Positions 11,354 to 21,400 of a stretch of DNA of 64,000 nucleotides are shown piece by piece. The DNA is from Tenrec ecaudatus (taxonomy: Eukaryota; Chordata; Mammalia; Afrosoricida; Tenrecidae). The first letter of the stretch is position 1. The number at the start of each line of letters is the position of its first letter. Made by a program: the position numbers and the translations under genes. The DNA lies in the NCBI RefSeq assembly GCF_050624435.1, contig NC_134547.1:33567419-33631418 (forward strand). The letters run 5' to 3'. The notes beneath the pieces are model-generated. The model did not search any database and was not told where the DNA came from. It saw nothing but the letters and a program-made list of their open reading frames with translations.

Positions 11354-11469
11354 TGTCCTCTAGGTTGTAAAATGTACTGAAGCTGATCATCCGCCCTTTT
11401 TTGCCTGTGGAGCCCCGAGTAGGTTTTAACAGCTGACCTGTGCCACCAGGGTGCCTGCATTTCTAGTGT

Positions 11470-11570
11470 CTGCATGAGAAAGGAAAAATGACTGACACGC
11501 CGAGTGATGAGGCAACTCACAAGTAAGAGCCAGAGCTGACATATGGACCTAAGGCTGGACTCTTAGCCAT
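11470..11570 (+). mobile_element. MIR relic
   Basis: CTCACAAGTAAGAGCCAGAG, then GGACCTAAGGCTGGACTC and TTAGCC follow the second half of the MIR core. Confidence 0.55.
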
Positions 11571-11761
11571 GGCTCCTTGTAACGGGTGAGGTGGCATTGT
11601 TATTACATCCAGCCACCAAATGGAGGGGCTGGGAATTGGCCTAAGCTTGGAAGCAGCTCTATACCGTCATTACGTGTTTGAGTTTGGTTACTAAGCCTCA
11701 GGTTCCTCATGTGTTCACTGGGGATAGGGCGATAAGAAATGTAGTAAATGTACAAGGCGGT

Positions 11762-11890
11762 TATTGTTAGGTGCCGTCAAGCTGGTTCTAACTCATAGCA
11801 ACCCTATGAACAGTGGCATGGAACGCTACCCATTTTGGGCCAGCCTCACAGTGGTTGCTATAGCTGAGCCCATTGTTGCAACCATTGTGT
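11762..11890 (-). mobile_element. RTE LINE 3'-end fragment
   Basis: TTGTTAGGTGCCGTCAAGCT, GTTCTAACTCATAGCAACCC and a TGAGCCCATTGTTGCAACCA block form the antisense of the RTE 3' terminus, with the CAACAA-type tail at the left edge. Confidence 0.75.
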
Positions 11891-12189
11891 CAGTACAGTG
11901 TGATGGATGATTAAGTGGGATTTCACTATAGCCCTTTGAGCAGTACTGGGCACATAGCATACACCCACCCGTGGTTGGGGACTGGTATTATTCCCTTACC
12001 ACTATGCTATGCTGACTTCAGTAAAAGAGCACTGACCATGGGTACGGTACCCAGGGTTATGGGGTACATTCAGATTCACAGTCACCTCATACAGGGCTTC
12101 TGAGGTCGTAAATTCCTATGGGACCAGCCTCATCCTTTCCCCGTGGTATTTAAGATAGGTCACATCAATTAAGTCTTTAATAAAGGCAC
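11891..12189. other. Single-copy sequence, no feature recognised
   Basis: No gene or repeat supported. Confidence 0.4.
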
Positions 12190-12295
12190 TATTGTCTTCA
12201 TGTTATAAACAAAAAACTGGGCTTGGAGGTGTTAAGTCGCTTTCCCAGGTCACATAAGTAGCCAGCGCTCAGTTTCAGTCCCTCCTGCCTCCTGA
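12190..12295 (+). mobile_element. MIR
   Basis: AACTGGGCTTGGAGGTGTTA, AGTCGCTTTCCCAGGTCACA and TAAGTAGCCAGCGCTCAG follow the MIR core order. Confidence 0.75.
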
Positions 12296-12599
12296 GCCTG
12301 TTTTCCTCTGCCCTGCCTCACACACACTGTGATTTGCATCCAGAGGGTGATGTGTGATCGGATTAAAGGTCCTGGGAGGGATTCCTGGCTTGCCTGAAGA
12401 CTTCTCCCTGGATGCTCAGAAGTGCCCCTCCTGTAAAGATGTGATCCACTCTGTGGTGCTGGCTGGCTGGCCGAGGTCGCCCGCTCTGGGGCAAGAGAGG
12501 GCCGTCTGCTGAGAGCAGCTTTGGACAGAATCAAATCCAGGGTGGGCAGTCCGCTTTCAGAGGAGCATCTTTAACATTCAACAGTGCAGATCACGAGGT
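12296..12599. other. Single-copy sequence, no feature recognised
   Basis: No gene or repeat supported; a 94-codon minus-strand open frame here lacks any recognisable domain. Confidence 0.4.
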
Positions 12600-12805
12600 G
12601 TCCCTGTTGGAGGTCCTGGGCAGGGCAAACAGTAATGTGCTTGGCTGCTCACTGAAAAGTTGGAGGTTCAAGTCCAGCCCAAAATACCTTGGAAGAAAGA
12701 CTTGGAGATCTCCTTCCGTACTATCAGCCATAGAAAACCTATGGGGTACAATTCTAATCTGGCAGACATGAAGCTGCTGTGAGTTGGAATGAACTCAACA
12801 GCAAT
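12600..12805 (+). mobile_element. AfroSINE
   Basis: Sense copy: CTTGGCTGCTCACTGAAAAG, GGAGGTTCAAGTCCAGCCC (B box), a TGGAGATCTCCTTCCGTA block, AAAACCTATGGGGTACAATT, and the RTE-like end GAGTTGGAATGAACTCAACA followed by GCAA. About 190 bases, near full length. Confidence 0.9.
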
Positions 12806-12814
12806 TCTTCTGCT

Positions 12815-12960
12815 AATCAGGGAAGGCTTCCTGGAGGAGGTGGCACACCAGCCAGGCTAACCCTGTGGATAAATGGAAGAGGAATGGAGAACACTTCAGA
12901 GCAGGAGTCCAGGTGAATACAGGGGCAGAAAGAAGTCTGTGCATGTGTGTGGTGGAGGGG
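12815..12960 (-). mobile_element. Probable L2 relic
   Basis: AATCAGGGAAGGCTTCCTGG followed by AGGAGGTGGCA and later GCAGAAAGAAGTCTGTGCATG resembles the antisense of the L2 3' region. Confidence 0.5.
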
Positions 12961-13684
12961 GATACAAGGGCTTGTCCTGAGGGACTCAGGGGGGCTCTGT
13001 CTGCATCGCTCCCTGGGTACTCAGGGGCCTGAAGACTCACTGCTCCAGTCTGGGCCTGCATCAGAGAGCAGTTGGTCAGAGCAGCCTGAGGCTTTCACAG
13101 GCAGGCACGGGTTCAGGCCATCATCCCTGCCCCAGCTCTGCCCACATTCCCCAGGTCTTACTCTTTGCTGGTCTGTCTTGGGGTGAGGCCAATGTTTCCC
13201 ACCTGATGTGACCAGTGAGCCTGGCTCAGGTTCCCAATTTGCTGCAGCATCCGGCTAGCTTTGTCTTATATAAAAGGAAGGAGTCTTGGTTAGTAGGTGT
13301 CCAAAAATAAAACAAAAGAAAAGAACACACTGTCACATATGTTTAAAACAGTGCTGGGTATAGCTGGCTCTGGGACTTCAATGATGGTAGAAGGCGCACT
13401 TCCCTCCTCTTCCCCTGCTTTTGGCTCTCCTCTGCTCTCTGTATCAGGTCTTGCCAGGTGGCAAAGATGAGCAGCTCCCGCCTGACCTGCTGGCTGCCAG
13501 AGATGCCGAACAGATCTCTCGCTTTCCCAATGCATCCCCCTTGGCACAGGAGGCTGCCTTCTGGGCCAGGGACTGCCTGGAGGCATGTAGACCCGCTTCC
13601 CTAGGAAGGAAGTAAAGGAGACTTAGAGGCACAGTGGGTTATTTGTTAGGCTAAATTTTGAGAGCCCCTCCCCCGAAAAAACAA
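12961..13684. other. Single-copy sequence, no feature recognised
   Basis: GC-moderate sequence. Open frames below 100 codons on both strands lack domains. Confidence 0.45.
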
Positions 13685-13855
13685 CAACCAAACTCACTGC
13701 TGACTCACAGTGACTCCCTGGGGCTTCCGGAGACAATAACTATTTATGGGAGTAGAAAGGACGGTTTTTCACCAGAGGAACTACTAATGATTTTGAAGTG
13801 CCAACCAAGCAGTTCCTAGCACAACAAGTGATCACTATGCCACCAGGACTCCTCC
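13685..13855 (-). mobile_element. AfroSINE, left arm of head-to-head pair
   Basis: Antisense copy: CTGACTCACAGTGACTCCCT, TATGGGAGTAGAAAGGACGG, CAGAGGAACTACTAATG, and ATGCCACCAGGACTCCT at its tRNA-like head. The next SINE starts within about 10 bases in the opposite orientation. Confidence 0.8.
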
Positions 13856-13861
13856 TTGAGA

Positions 13862-13985
13862 GGTTAGCAGTTTGAAACCACTAGCTGCTGCGAAGGAGAA
13901 AGATAGGCTACGGCCTCAGAAACCCAAAGGGTCAGTTCTACTCTGTCCTTTGGAGTCTTTATAAGTAAGAATTGACTAAAAAAAA
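13862..13985 (+). mobile_element. AfroSINE, right arm of head-to-head pair
   Basis: Sense copy lacking its first bases: GGTTAGCAGTTTGAAACCAC, CTAGCTGCTGCGAAGGAGAA, CAGTTCTACTCTGTCC and ATAAGTAAGAATTGACT. Together with 13685-13855 it forms an inverted repeat of about 300 bases. Confidence 0.8.
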
Positions 13986-14825
13986 GTGGGGTTTTTGGCA
14001 GGGGGTGGGGGGGCGGGATTTTAGAGAAAGGCATGCGGGTTGGGGTGGGGTGATAGGGCACACCACATGGCCTGAGGGTAGGGGAGAGACAATTCTCAAG
14101 GGGAAACTGGACGCTGCTTCCAGAGGGGGAAAGGTGGGCACAGGCTGATGAGGGACACTCCACTCTATGCCTGTCCCAGCATCCTCCGCTCCCGGCTCCA
14201 CTGGTAGTCAGCCTGGGACTTTCTGCATGCCCACATGTGGGGCGGGGGTCTGCACTGAGCTCGGAGCTCTGCTTCCCCAGTCACTGCAAGTAGGAGTGAA
14301 TCCCTGGATCGCCCAGTTCTGGGAATGGGAATCACCTGGCCTGGCCGAAGCGTTCACTAGCTGCTACTGAGGAGAAAGGTGGCGCTGTCTGCTCCTCTAG
14401 TGGGCCACAGCCTTGCTAATCATATACAGGGTCACCGTGAGGCTGAAGCAACGGGGTGGAAGTGGGGTTTGGGTTTGGGGCTTCCTGGGGGTGAGGGCTG
14501 TGTTTTCTGCTGACTCACCTTGTAAAGAAGGTCCGGCTGCGGAAGGAGCCCTGTGGGCAGAGCTGGTGGCAATGCCGGTGGGTGACCTTCTGAGGACAGT
14601 GGCAGTAGCTGCCGGTTATTCAGGTGTGCAGGAGGAGGAGCCCCAACAGCACCAGAAACTGCTGTGGGGATCACCCACCTGAGCACTGATGTGCTTGTCT
14701 GTCCCTGAGTGCCAACGGTGGCTTTTCTGCTACCACTTTGTCACGATGGAGGCTTATTTAAAGCACTGACATGCTGCTGCTCCTAGGAGTCTCACCGGGA
14801 GGCAAAATACACCCCAAACAAGGTT
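13986..14825. other. Single-copy sequence, no feature recognised
   Basis: G-rich at 13990-14060. No gene recognised; open frames of 80-99 codons lack domains. Confidence 0.45.
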
Positions 14826-15002
14826 CCCAGAAAGTCCTGCCTGACTCCTGGCCACCCCATGTGTCAGAGTGGGATTGTGCCCTATGGGCTTTCAGGAGCT
14901 ACTGTTTCAGTCCTTCTTGCAAGATGCCTCTGGGTGGGCTTGAACTGCGGGCCCTGAGGGTAGTAGCCCAGCATGTTCACTGTTTGCACCACCCAGGTAG
15001 GG
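14826..15002 (-). mobile_element. AfroSINE, older variant
   Basis: Antisense order: CCCATGTGTCAGAGTGGGAT, TGTGCCCTATGGGCTTTCAG, GCAAGATGCCTCTGGGTGGG, CTTGAACTGCGGGCCCTGAG and GTTTGCACCACCCAGGTA. This is a diverged AfroSINE variant with a tRNA-like head at the right. Confidence 0.75.
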
Positions 15003-15104
15003 CCCCCACCATGAACAGAAGGGTGAGTCAAAGGGGAGCTTTACTGTGGGCCTGGATTTACAAAGCGAGGCCTTCGCGGCGGCCAGTGACTGCTTAGTCT
15101 AGAG

Positions 15105-15516
15105 CAGTGGTCCTCAGCCTTCCTCATGCCGCCACCCTTTCATACAGTTCCTCACGTGGTGGGGACCCCCAACCATAACATTATTTTCATTGCTACTTCA
15201 GAACTAATTTTACTACTGTTATGAATCATAATATAAAATATCTGATATGCAGGATGTACTTTCATTGTTACCACTTGAACATAAATAAAGCATTGTGATG
15301 AACCACAAAAACAATATGTAATTATATATTGTGAAATATTTATTTCTAATTACAAATAAATGAAACTGGTACTCATATGTGGGTGTATCTGCATGTGGGC
15401 GGACCCGCCTGAAGACGGATAGAGAAGCGGTATCTCAATTCCTAAGACTGTCAGAAATATGTGAAAGGGTCGTTGGACCCCCAAAGGGGTCGCGACCCAC
15501 AGGTTGAGAACCACGG
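15105..15516 (+). mobile_element. SPIN, non-autonomous hAT transposon
   Basis: The left terminus CAGTGGTCCTCAGCC and the right terminus GGTTGAGAACCACGG are inverted repeats. The interior holds landmark blocks of the SPIN family: CTTCATACAGTTCCTC-like text, CCCCAACCATAACATTATTT, TGATATGCAGGATGTAC, and AAAGGGGTCGCGACCCAC near the right end. The left flank GTCTAGAG fits the nTCTAGAn target preference of hAT elements; the right flank TTCTACAC matches it at five of eight positions. At 412 bases it has no transposase, so it is a MITE-like derivative. The family name is from my knowledge of the SPIN consensus; the termini and flanks are seen directly. Confidence 0.88.
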
Positions 15517-15524
15517 TTCTACAC

Positions 15525-17143
15525 AGCACTGTGACAAGATAGTGGTTCTTCAGTGATCTGGTGGGCAGAGGCCTCCCTTTGCTCATGTGTCTCATGTGGG
15601 GAGGTGCCCGCACTCAGGGGCCGTGGGCTTCCCGGTCCTTTCCCACTGGCCATTCTCAGGCCGGAGCAGCCGGAGAAAGGGGACGTGGGAGATAATTATT
15701 CTCTTCTTCTCTTTTTTATGATCCTCATCTTCACACTGCAGTGTTTCTTCCCAGTCTTCCTCAGCCATCAATGAACAGGCACCTTTTAAATCAAATATCT
15801 TGCAGGTGCTCCCAGCAGGAGGTCCCCAGCACAGAATGCATGCTATTGGCTCTCCATCGTGGCCGTGGTTATCCTTCAGTCAGCTGAGAGGCAGTTATTA
15901 ATAATGGGAGGAAAAATATCTACTCCACTGCTCCGTCATTGTTATTGCCCTTAACTATTACTTAAAGAAGAAACATAGTCAATACACTTAATCTATGGTT
16001 TTCTCTGAACATTTTGGTAAGAATTCATTTTTAGTAGTAGGCAATATCCCAGAAGTGGCTACAGTAAATCTGTAGTTTAATACAGCCAGGTCTCCAATCT
16101 GATGAGCTAAATTGAAATGCAAGCCTTCCCTTTCTATTCCATTGCCAAGAAGCTGAAGGGTGCATCTGGGGAGGGGCTTCTTATCAGTCTCCGCACTCTC
16201 TACTCCAGGCTGCACCTGGGGGGTGCTGGGCCTCATCAACAAGACAGTGGACATTCACCCTTCTGGTAGCTGTCATTTGTGAACCCTTCACAGCCAGCGA
16301 CTAAATACCTCAGGTCAGCAGTTCTCCTCTGTTATTCAGTTTTGAGAGCTCAACTCTGGTCACAGTTGTCTATACGCAGAGGCAGCTTTGAACTTTGTGG
16401 CCGCTCAGGTTCTCCTCAAGATCAGGATTCACCAGCCCCCTGTGACCTGGTTCTCAGAATGAACTCAGCACCAGTGAAGCAGGGATCGTGGGCCAGAGAC
16501 CCAGTCTTATCTTTGAGGTGAGCTAACCGTTGTCCTGCTGTCTGTGGGAGACTACATTTTCTTAGTGCACACTCTAAACAGATTCAGGTAGAACTCTCAC
16601 AAAGTATCAGCTTTGTGAACTTTATTTTCAGTCTTTAGAAATGTATGGAGTGACTTTATATTTTAGGAATGCACTGCCAGGTAATTTTTTTTTAGGTCAG
16701 CAAATATTTCAGTGAACCTTTGTGCACTTTGGAGTGAGTAAGGCTGTGCTGGTAGAACATCTTCTAATGAGTATGTGTAGAAGTAATTAATGTCTTTAAG
16801 TGATGGTGGTTGGAGTGGGGTAGAGTAGATAGATTTCTAAGACAGTGTCTCGATTGCATTGAATTGTCTGGCAGCCAAAGAAGTCATGGACCCTTGGTAT
16901 CAACATTACCTTAGATTACATCTTGAAAATCCATATGCATGTATTTTCCACCCTTCCAGGTGTCTTTACCTTTGATATCTACAATTACCTTACAAGTCAG
17001 TAAAGCAGTGACTGGGGGTCCCCATTCAACCGAAAGAAAACTAAACCTGGACTTGTGACTGTCTTGACTCGAGTGCCTTCCTTAGTAAATGATATGGAGA
17101 GCTACAATTCTGGCTTCTTGGCACCTTCCTCCCCACTGTAATA
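15525..17143. other. Single-copy sequence; possible conserved element
   Basis: No gene or repeat recognised. 15880-16100 is AT-rich, non-repetitive and dense in TAAT and ATTA words (AGTTATTAATAATGGGAGG, CCCTTAACTATTACTTAAAG), as many developmental enhancers are. This is only a composition hint. Confidence 0.4.
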
Positions 17144-18465
17144 TGAGGGGATACTCCAAAACCAAGATTTTTTTCAAAGCTATGCACTAAATTAAAAAAA
17201 AAGTTAACAGAACTGTGTAACCTTCCAAGTACTCTTCATTACACTTAATTACATTTGTCAAATCTGTGATCCCATTCTTGGAATCATTTTTTAACCCATT
17301 TGTTTAGATGGCTCACAACACCTCTCTCATTTTTTTCTTCACTTCTTTGTTTTGAAATCAGTGTCCTTTCATGTCCCTGTTCATTTGTGGAAACAAAAAG
17401 AAGTCACATGGATAGGGGTCAGGTGAGTAAGTTGCATGAGGTAAGCAAAGCATGCTGGTTTTTTTTTTTTTTTTTGCCCAAAACTGGCTCACTGGGATGA
17501 CTGCGTGAGCAGGTGCATTGTTGTGGTGGCAAAACCAGTCTCCCATCTGCAGCAAATTAGGTCTTTTTTGTCACACACTGTTACACAAACTTTTCAGAAC
17601 CTCTAAATAGAAAGCTTGATGAGCAGTCTCCCCTGGCTGAATGAATTCCAAATGCACTATCCCTCCCACATCAAAGAAACAAATGAGCATCATCTTGATC
17701 TTTGATTTCACTCGACAAGCTTTTGTGGGGAGAGGTGACATGGCATCTTCCACTGGCTTGATTGAAGTTTGCTTTCAGGGTTATAAGAAGAGCACTGTTT
17801 CTCACCAGTAATGACCTTGGGGGAAAATTCTGGATCGCTTCAGAGCTGTTCTTTCAAAGCACGGCATGTTTACACTTGACGCTCTTTTTCCTGGTCAGTC
17901 AGAACCTGCGACACACATTTCACAGTGACCCTTCTCATTCCCAAATCTTCCATTAAAATAAACTGAATCAAGCTCCAAGGTAGTCCAGATAACTTCCCTA
18001 TCTCTTCAATGGTCCATTGTTGGTCTTCAAGCACAAGTGCATGGATTTTGTGGACATACTGGTTTGGGAAGTTGATGATGTCCAGAATGAGGTTTGTCAT
18101 CAATCGACATTTGACCTTTTTTGAAATGAGAAAACACTCGTACATTTGAGTTTTTCCCCATCGCGTTGTCCTTGTGAGCTGCACTCTACATCACTACAGC
18201 TTCTATGACATTTTTCCTGAGCAGGAAACAAAGTTTCACAGCTGTACGCTGTTCTCTTAAATCAGCCGTCACAAAAAACAAGGTTCAAGTGAAACTACTT
18301 TTATAAAAAATTCACCGTGACTGGAGAGACCCTTCCTAGGCGACACCACTGGGTGCACTAACTCAGAGCGAATTGCTGGATTTTCACCAACGGGAAAAAA
18401 ATGTGTGCTATGAAAGCTCCGCCCAGTGGAGCTGTTTTCCATTTTGGGGGGTGGGTACCCCCTCA
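17144..18465 (-). mobile_element. Full-length degenerate mariner transposon
   Basis: The element starts TGAGGGGATACTCC at the left and, read on the minus strand, TGAGGGGGTACCCACC at the right. These are imperfect terminal inverted repeats. The left flank is TA, the expected mariner target; the right flank is CA, one substitution away. At 1322 bases it is the size of an autonomous Tc1/mariner element. It carries one damaged transposase gene on the minus strand. Confidence 0.85.
17350..18190 (-). pseudogene. Mariner transposase pseudogene
   Basis: Three minus-strand open pieces make up the decayed gene. 17870-18184 is the N-terminal part with a helix-turn-helix-like region (WTIEEIGKLSG). 17571-17753 is the middle, with FFDVGGIVHLEFIQPGE, where mariner transposases place the first catalytic aspartate followed by glycine. 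17358-17555 is the C-terminal part, with HHNNAPAHA and YSPDPYPCDFFLFP. In the family the second aspartate sits in a HDNA motif; here it reads N, so the catalytic residue is lost. A 17-T run at about 17460-17476 adds lysines between the second and third catalytic positions and lengthens the usual 34-residue spacing to about 38. Frameshifts between the three pieces confirm a dead gene. Confidence 0.85.
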
Positions 18466-18744
18466 CACACACAAAGCAGAGCAAAACTCAAGTGCAGAAG
18501 TATATAGGATGGGGGGGCTTGTCACAGACACTGTCAGCACCCATCTAGAATCCCTGAGCTGCTCTTACCAGGTTTGTGTGCCCACTCTCCAGCTTATGGG
18601 TACTTTACTAGGAACAGCCTGAACCTACAACGGTCTTGGGGCTACCCTTTGTATACTAGAAGGAATCCAGTGGCAAAGGAGCTGGCAGTGACCACCTGTC
18701 TAAATAACCTCCTTCCCAGGCCTGAAAGTCTTTGGTGGCACAAA
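18466..18744. other. Single-copy sequence, no feature recognised
   Basis: No feature supported. Confidence 0.4.
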
Positions 18745-18935
18745 CTCTCAAGTGCTCAGCTACGAATCAAAAGATTGGGACTCCCCAGAGGCACCCCGGA
18801 AGAAGGTTCTGGCTATCTACTTTTGAAAGATCACAGTCATTGACCGGCCCATGGAACACAGTTCTGCTCTGACCCATTTTCTCCATGAATCAGAATCGAC
18901 TCCACAGCAACTGGTTCCCAGGCTCATAGCCAATG
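18745..18935 (+). mobile_element. AfroSINE, diverged
   Basis: Sense order: GTGCTCAGCTACGAATCAAA, AGATTGGGACTCCCCAGAGG, CCATGGAACACAGTTCTGCT, CTGACCCATTTTCTCCATG and AATCAGAATCGACTCCACAG. The tRNA-like part is worn, the RTE-like end is clear. Confidence 0.7.
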
Positions 18936-19039
18936 ACTGACTGGTATTGGGATGGGAGAGCCCAGATCCTTTGGCACAAGGTGGGACAAACTCTGAGGCA
19001 TATAATCTATTTCCCAGCGTTCCCCTTGAGCTAGATTGT

Positions 19040-19290
19040 TGCTAAGCCTTCACCTGAAATTGCAGCCCTACTGGGCCTCCTTCCTTCCCTGCTCTCCATT
19101 CGCTATTCCCTCCCTGTCCACCAATCGCCATCTTAGAGCCTGCCTCTGGGAGAACCTGGCTGAGATTAGCTGCTCAGAGTATGGAGCAGCCTACTGGCTT
19201 GCTAACAAGATCAGGTCCTTGAGCACTGCCTCACAGCTGGAGAGTTGTGTGCCAGCTTCCAATATAAAATTGATTTTAAAATATTACTAT
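19040..19290 (+). repeat. Unclassified repeat, left arm of inverted pair
   Basis: Shares with the minus strand of 19545-19690 a run of blocks: TTGCAGCCCTACTGG or its TTTCAGCCCTACTGG variant, GGCTGAGATTAGCTGCTC, a GAGTAnGGnGCAGCCTAC segment and TTGCTAACnAGATCAGGTCC. About 60 extra bases sit between the first two blocks here. It ends near AATATAAAATTGATTTT, a possible polyadenylation-type end, so an LTR is one possibility. Both copies happen to be open in the same frame (LAEISCSEYGAAY), which two relics of one repeat would give if neither has acquired a stop. Confidence 0.6.
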
Positions 19291-19544
19291 TGACTTCTAA
19301 AACACTCAGCCTCCTGAGATCTGAGCACATTACAGCCCAGTTTTCTAAGAGAATTTTTCATAGCTCTCCTAAGTGGTCTGGAACAGCATTTTAAGAGTCA
19401 AACAAAGGGTATGTTCAAGGCAGCCAGAACGAACTTTGAGTCAACAATTCTGCTGTCCACCTCTCTAAAGGAGGCCAGCCCCGCAGTGCCTGAGCCAGCA
19501 CTTGGGACAGTATGATTCCCATAGGAGATGTTCATAATGATACC

Positions 19545-19690
19545 TGGGCACCATCTAGACCTTCTGGACCTGATCTCGTTAGCAACATGGTAGGCTGCAC
19601 CGTACTCAGAGCAGCTAATCTCAGCCAGAGGGAGAAATAAGAAAGGGGAAGGGGGCCAGTAGGGCTGAAATTTAAGTGGTCTTTCAGACC
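19545..19690 (-). repeat. Unclassified repeat, right arm of inverted pair
   Basis: Inverted relative of 19040-19290 (see there). The minus strand continues beyond the shared part to about 19400 with sequence not shared by the left arm, so the two copies are differently truncated. Confidence 0.6.
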
Positions 19691-20189
19691 ATTGGACTAA
19701 TTGCTTCCATATGCCTTCGATTTTTTTCATCTTTGCTCCAGATAGAGAGAGATCAATAGTCGCTATTCACCAAAGTAAGACATAGAACATTGCCTTCATG
19801 TCAATTGACATTAGCGTCTCCAGAGACTATGGCTCGGTGACTCAGTTCCTCAAAGTGTTTGATTATGTCCAAGAAGTTTCCAAAACTTTGTCCCCTGTCT
19901 GCTCTACTATATTCATTGATAATATTTGTATCATAGGTAAATATATGTATCAAGATCCTACATATATATCTTGGGGTGTGATCCCATTTTCCACGCCCAT
20001 CCACTTTATGTGTCTAAATAGCTACAAGTAGATGATTGTTATTACTGTGATAGTGTACATATAATGGGATTGACCTCCGCTGCATTTAACTCTGGTATCC
20101 AGTGTCTTCACTGGCCTTCCTTGCTTCTTGATGACCTCTTTCATATATTGCTTTCCCTTTCACCTAAGCTAATATGTGTTTACCCACTG
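19691..20189. other. Single-copy sequence, no feature recognised
   Basis: AT-rich, no supported feature. Confidence 0.4.
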
Positions 20190-21400
20190 TTATTGTTGTT
20201 GTCGTTATGTGACATTGAGTCAATTCTGACTCATAGTGACCCAATGGACAACAAAACAAAACATGGCTGGGTCCTGGGCCGTGCTCACAATTGTTCTTAT
20301 GTTTGAGTCCATTGTTGCACCCACTCTGTCCATCCCTTTTCTTCAGAGTCTTCGTCTTTTTTCTCTCCCCCTTTACTTTATTACTTTCGTCTCCCAAGGA
20401 TTAGGCCTTCCTAATCACATGGCCATAGTACTTGAGAGGAAGTCATCTCATCCTGACTTCTAAGGAGACTTCTGCCTGTAACTCTTCCAAGACAGATACG
20501 CTTGTTCTTTAGGCAGTCCATGGTACTTTCAGTATTATTTTCCAGTACCATAATTAACATGCACGGATTCTTCTTCCATCTTCCTTATTCAATGCCCAAC
20601 TTTCACATGGGTATGAGGCAAATGAATATATGGCGCCTGGGTCAGAAGTACTGTAGTCCTCAGAGGGATGTCCTTGTTCTGCATCACCTTGGAGAGATCT
20701 TATACAGCAGACTTTCCTTTTGATCTCTTGACTGCTGCTTCCATGAGTATTGATTGTGGATCCAAGCAAGATGAAATCCTTGGCAACTTCAATCTTTTCT
20801 CCATTTATTACAATGTTATCTATTGGTCTAGTTGTGAAGATTCTGGGTTTCCTTACACTGAGTTATAATCCACACTGAAGACTACACTACTTTATCTTAA
20901 TCAACAAGCAAGTCAAAGTCCTCCTCACTTTCAGCAAGCAAGGTTGTATCATTTGCATACTGAGGGCTATTAATAAGCCTTCCTCCAAATTTGACATGGT
21001 CTTCCTCACATACTGCAGATTCTCCGATTACTTGTTCAACATACAGTTGAATAAATATGGTGAGAAGATATAACCTGGCTCACACTGTTCCTGATTTTAA
21101 ACCATGAAGTATCTCCTTGTTTGGCTTGCACACCCTCTTGATCCATGTACAAGTTCCCCATGAGCACAATCGAGTGTTCTACAATTCCCATTCTCCTCAA
21201 AGCTGTCAATAATTTGTTATGGTCCACACAGTCGAATGCCTTTGCATAATCAATAAAGCACAAGTGAACATCTTTCTGGTGTTCTGTGACTTCAGCCAAG
21301 ATTCATCTGACAGCAGCAATGATATCCGTGGGTTCACATCCTCTTCTGAAATTGGCCTGAATTTATAGCAGCTCTCTGTCAATGTACTGCTTCAACTGTT
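20190..21400 (-). mobile_element. RTE LINE, 5'-truncated, with reverse transcriptase relic
   Basis: The left edge (TATTGTTGTTGTCGTTATGT, then CATTGAGTCAATTCTGACTC) is the antisense of the RTE 3' terminus that is shared with AfroSINE. Moving right, minus-strand pieces encode C-terminal and then reverse-transcriptase sequence. The 3' end being intact and the 5' part missing is the usual product of incomplete target-primed reverse transcription. Confidence 0.85.
20554..21299 (-). pseudogene. RTE reverse transcriptase pseudogene
   Basis: The minus strand at 21036-21299 encodes FIDYAKAFDCVDHNKL, a canonical LINE reverse-transcriptase motif with the first catalytic aspartate of the palm (F-x-D-Y-x-K-A-F-D), then a G-V-x-Q-like region worn to NSVSQV. 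At 20940-20965 the minus strand encodes YAN DTTLL-like text, the active-site region; here the expected aspartate pair appears altered. 20554-20769 encodes the downstream segment with SYPCESWALNKEDGRRI, where RTE elements have a Y-G-C-E-S-W block. Several frameshifts and stops separate these parts, so no enzyme can be made. RTE proteins normally carry an N-terminal endonuclease, missing here. Confidence 0.8.

Larger units (their letters stand above)
10780..11460 (-). mobile_element. AfroSINE split by an ERVL LTR
   Basis: 10785-10840 (GCGCCATTGAGTCTATTCTG ... AGAGTAGAACTGCCG) is the 3' half of an antisense AfroSINE. 11354-11460 (TGTCCTCTAGGTTGT ... CTGTGGAGCCCCGAGTAGG ... GTGCCACCAGGGTGCC) is the rest of the same SINE in register. 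The LTR at 10841-11353 lies exactly between, so it inserted into the SINE. Confidence 0.75.

Noticed and set aside
12600-12805. tRNA-like promoter as a true tRNA gene
   Set aside because: The A and B boxes belong to an AfroSINE; there is no complete cloverleaf and the sequence continues into the SINE body and RTE-like tail.
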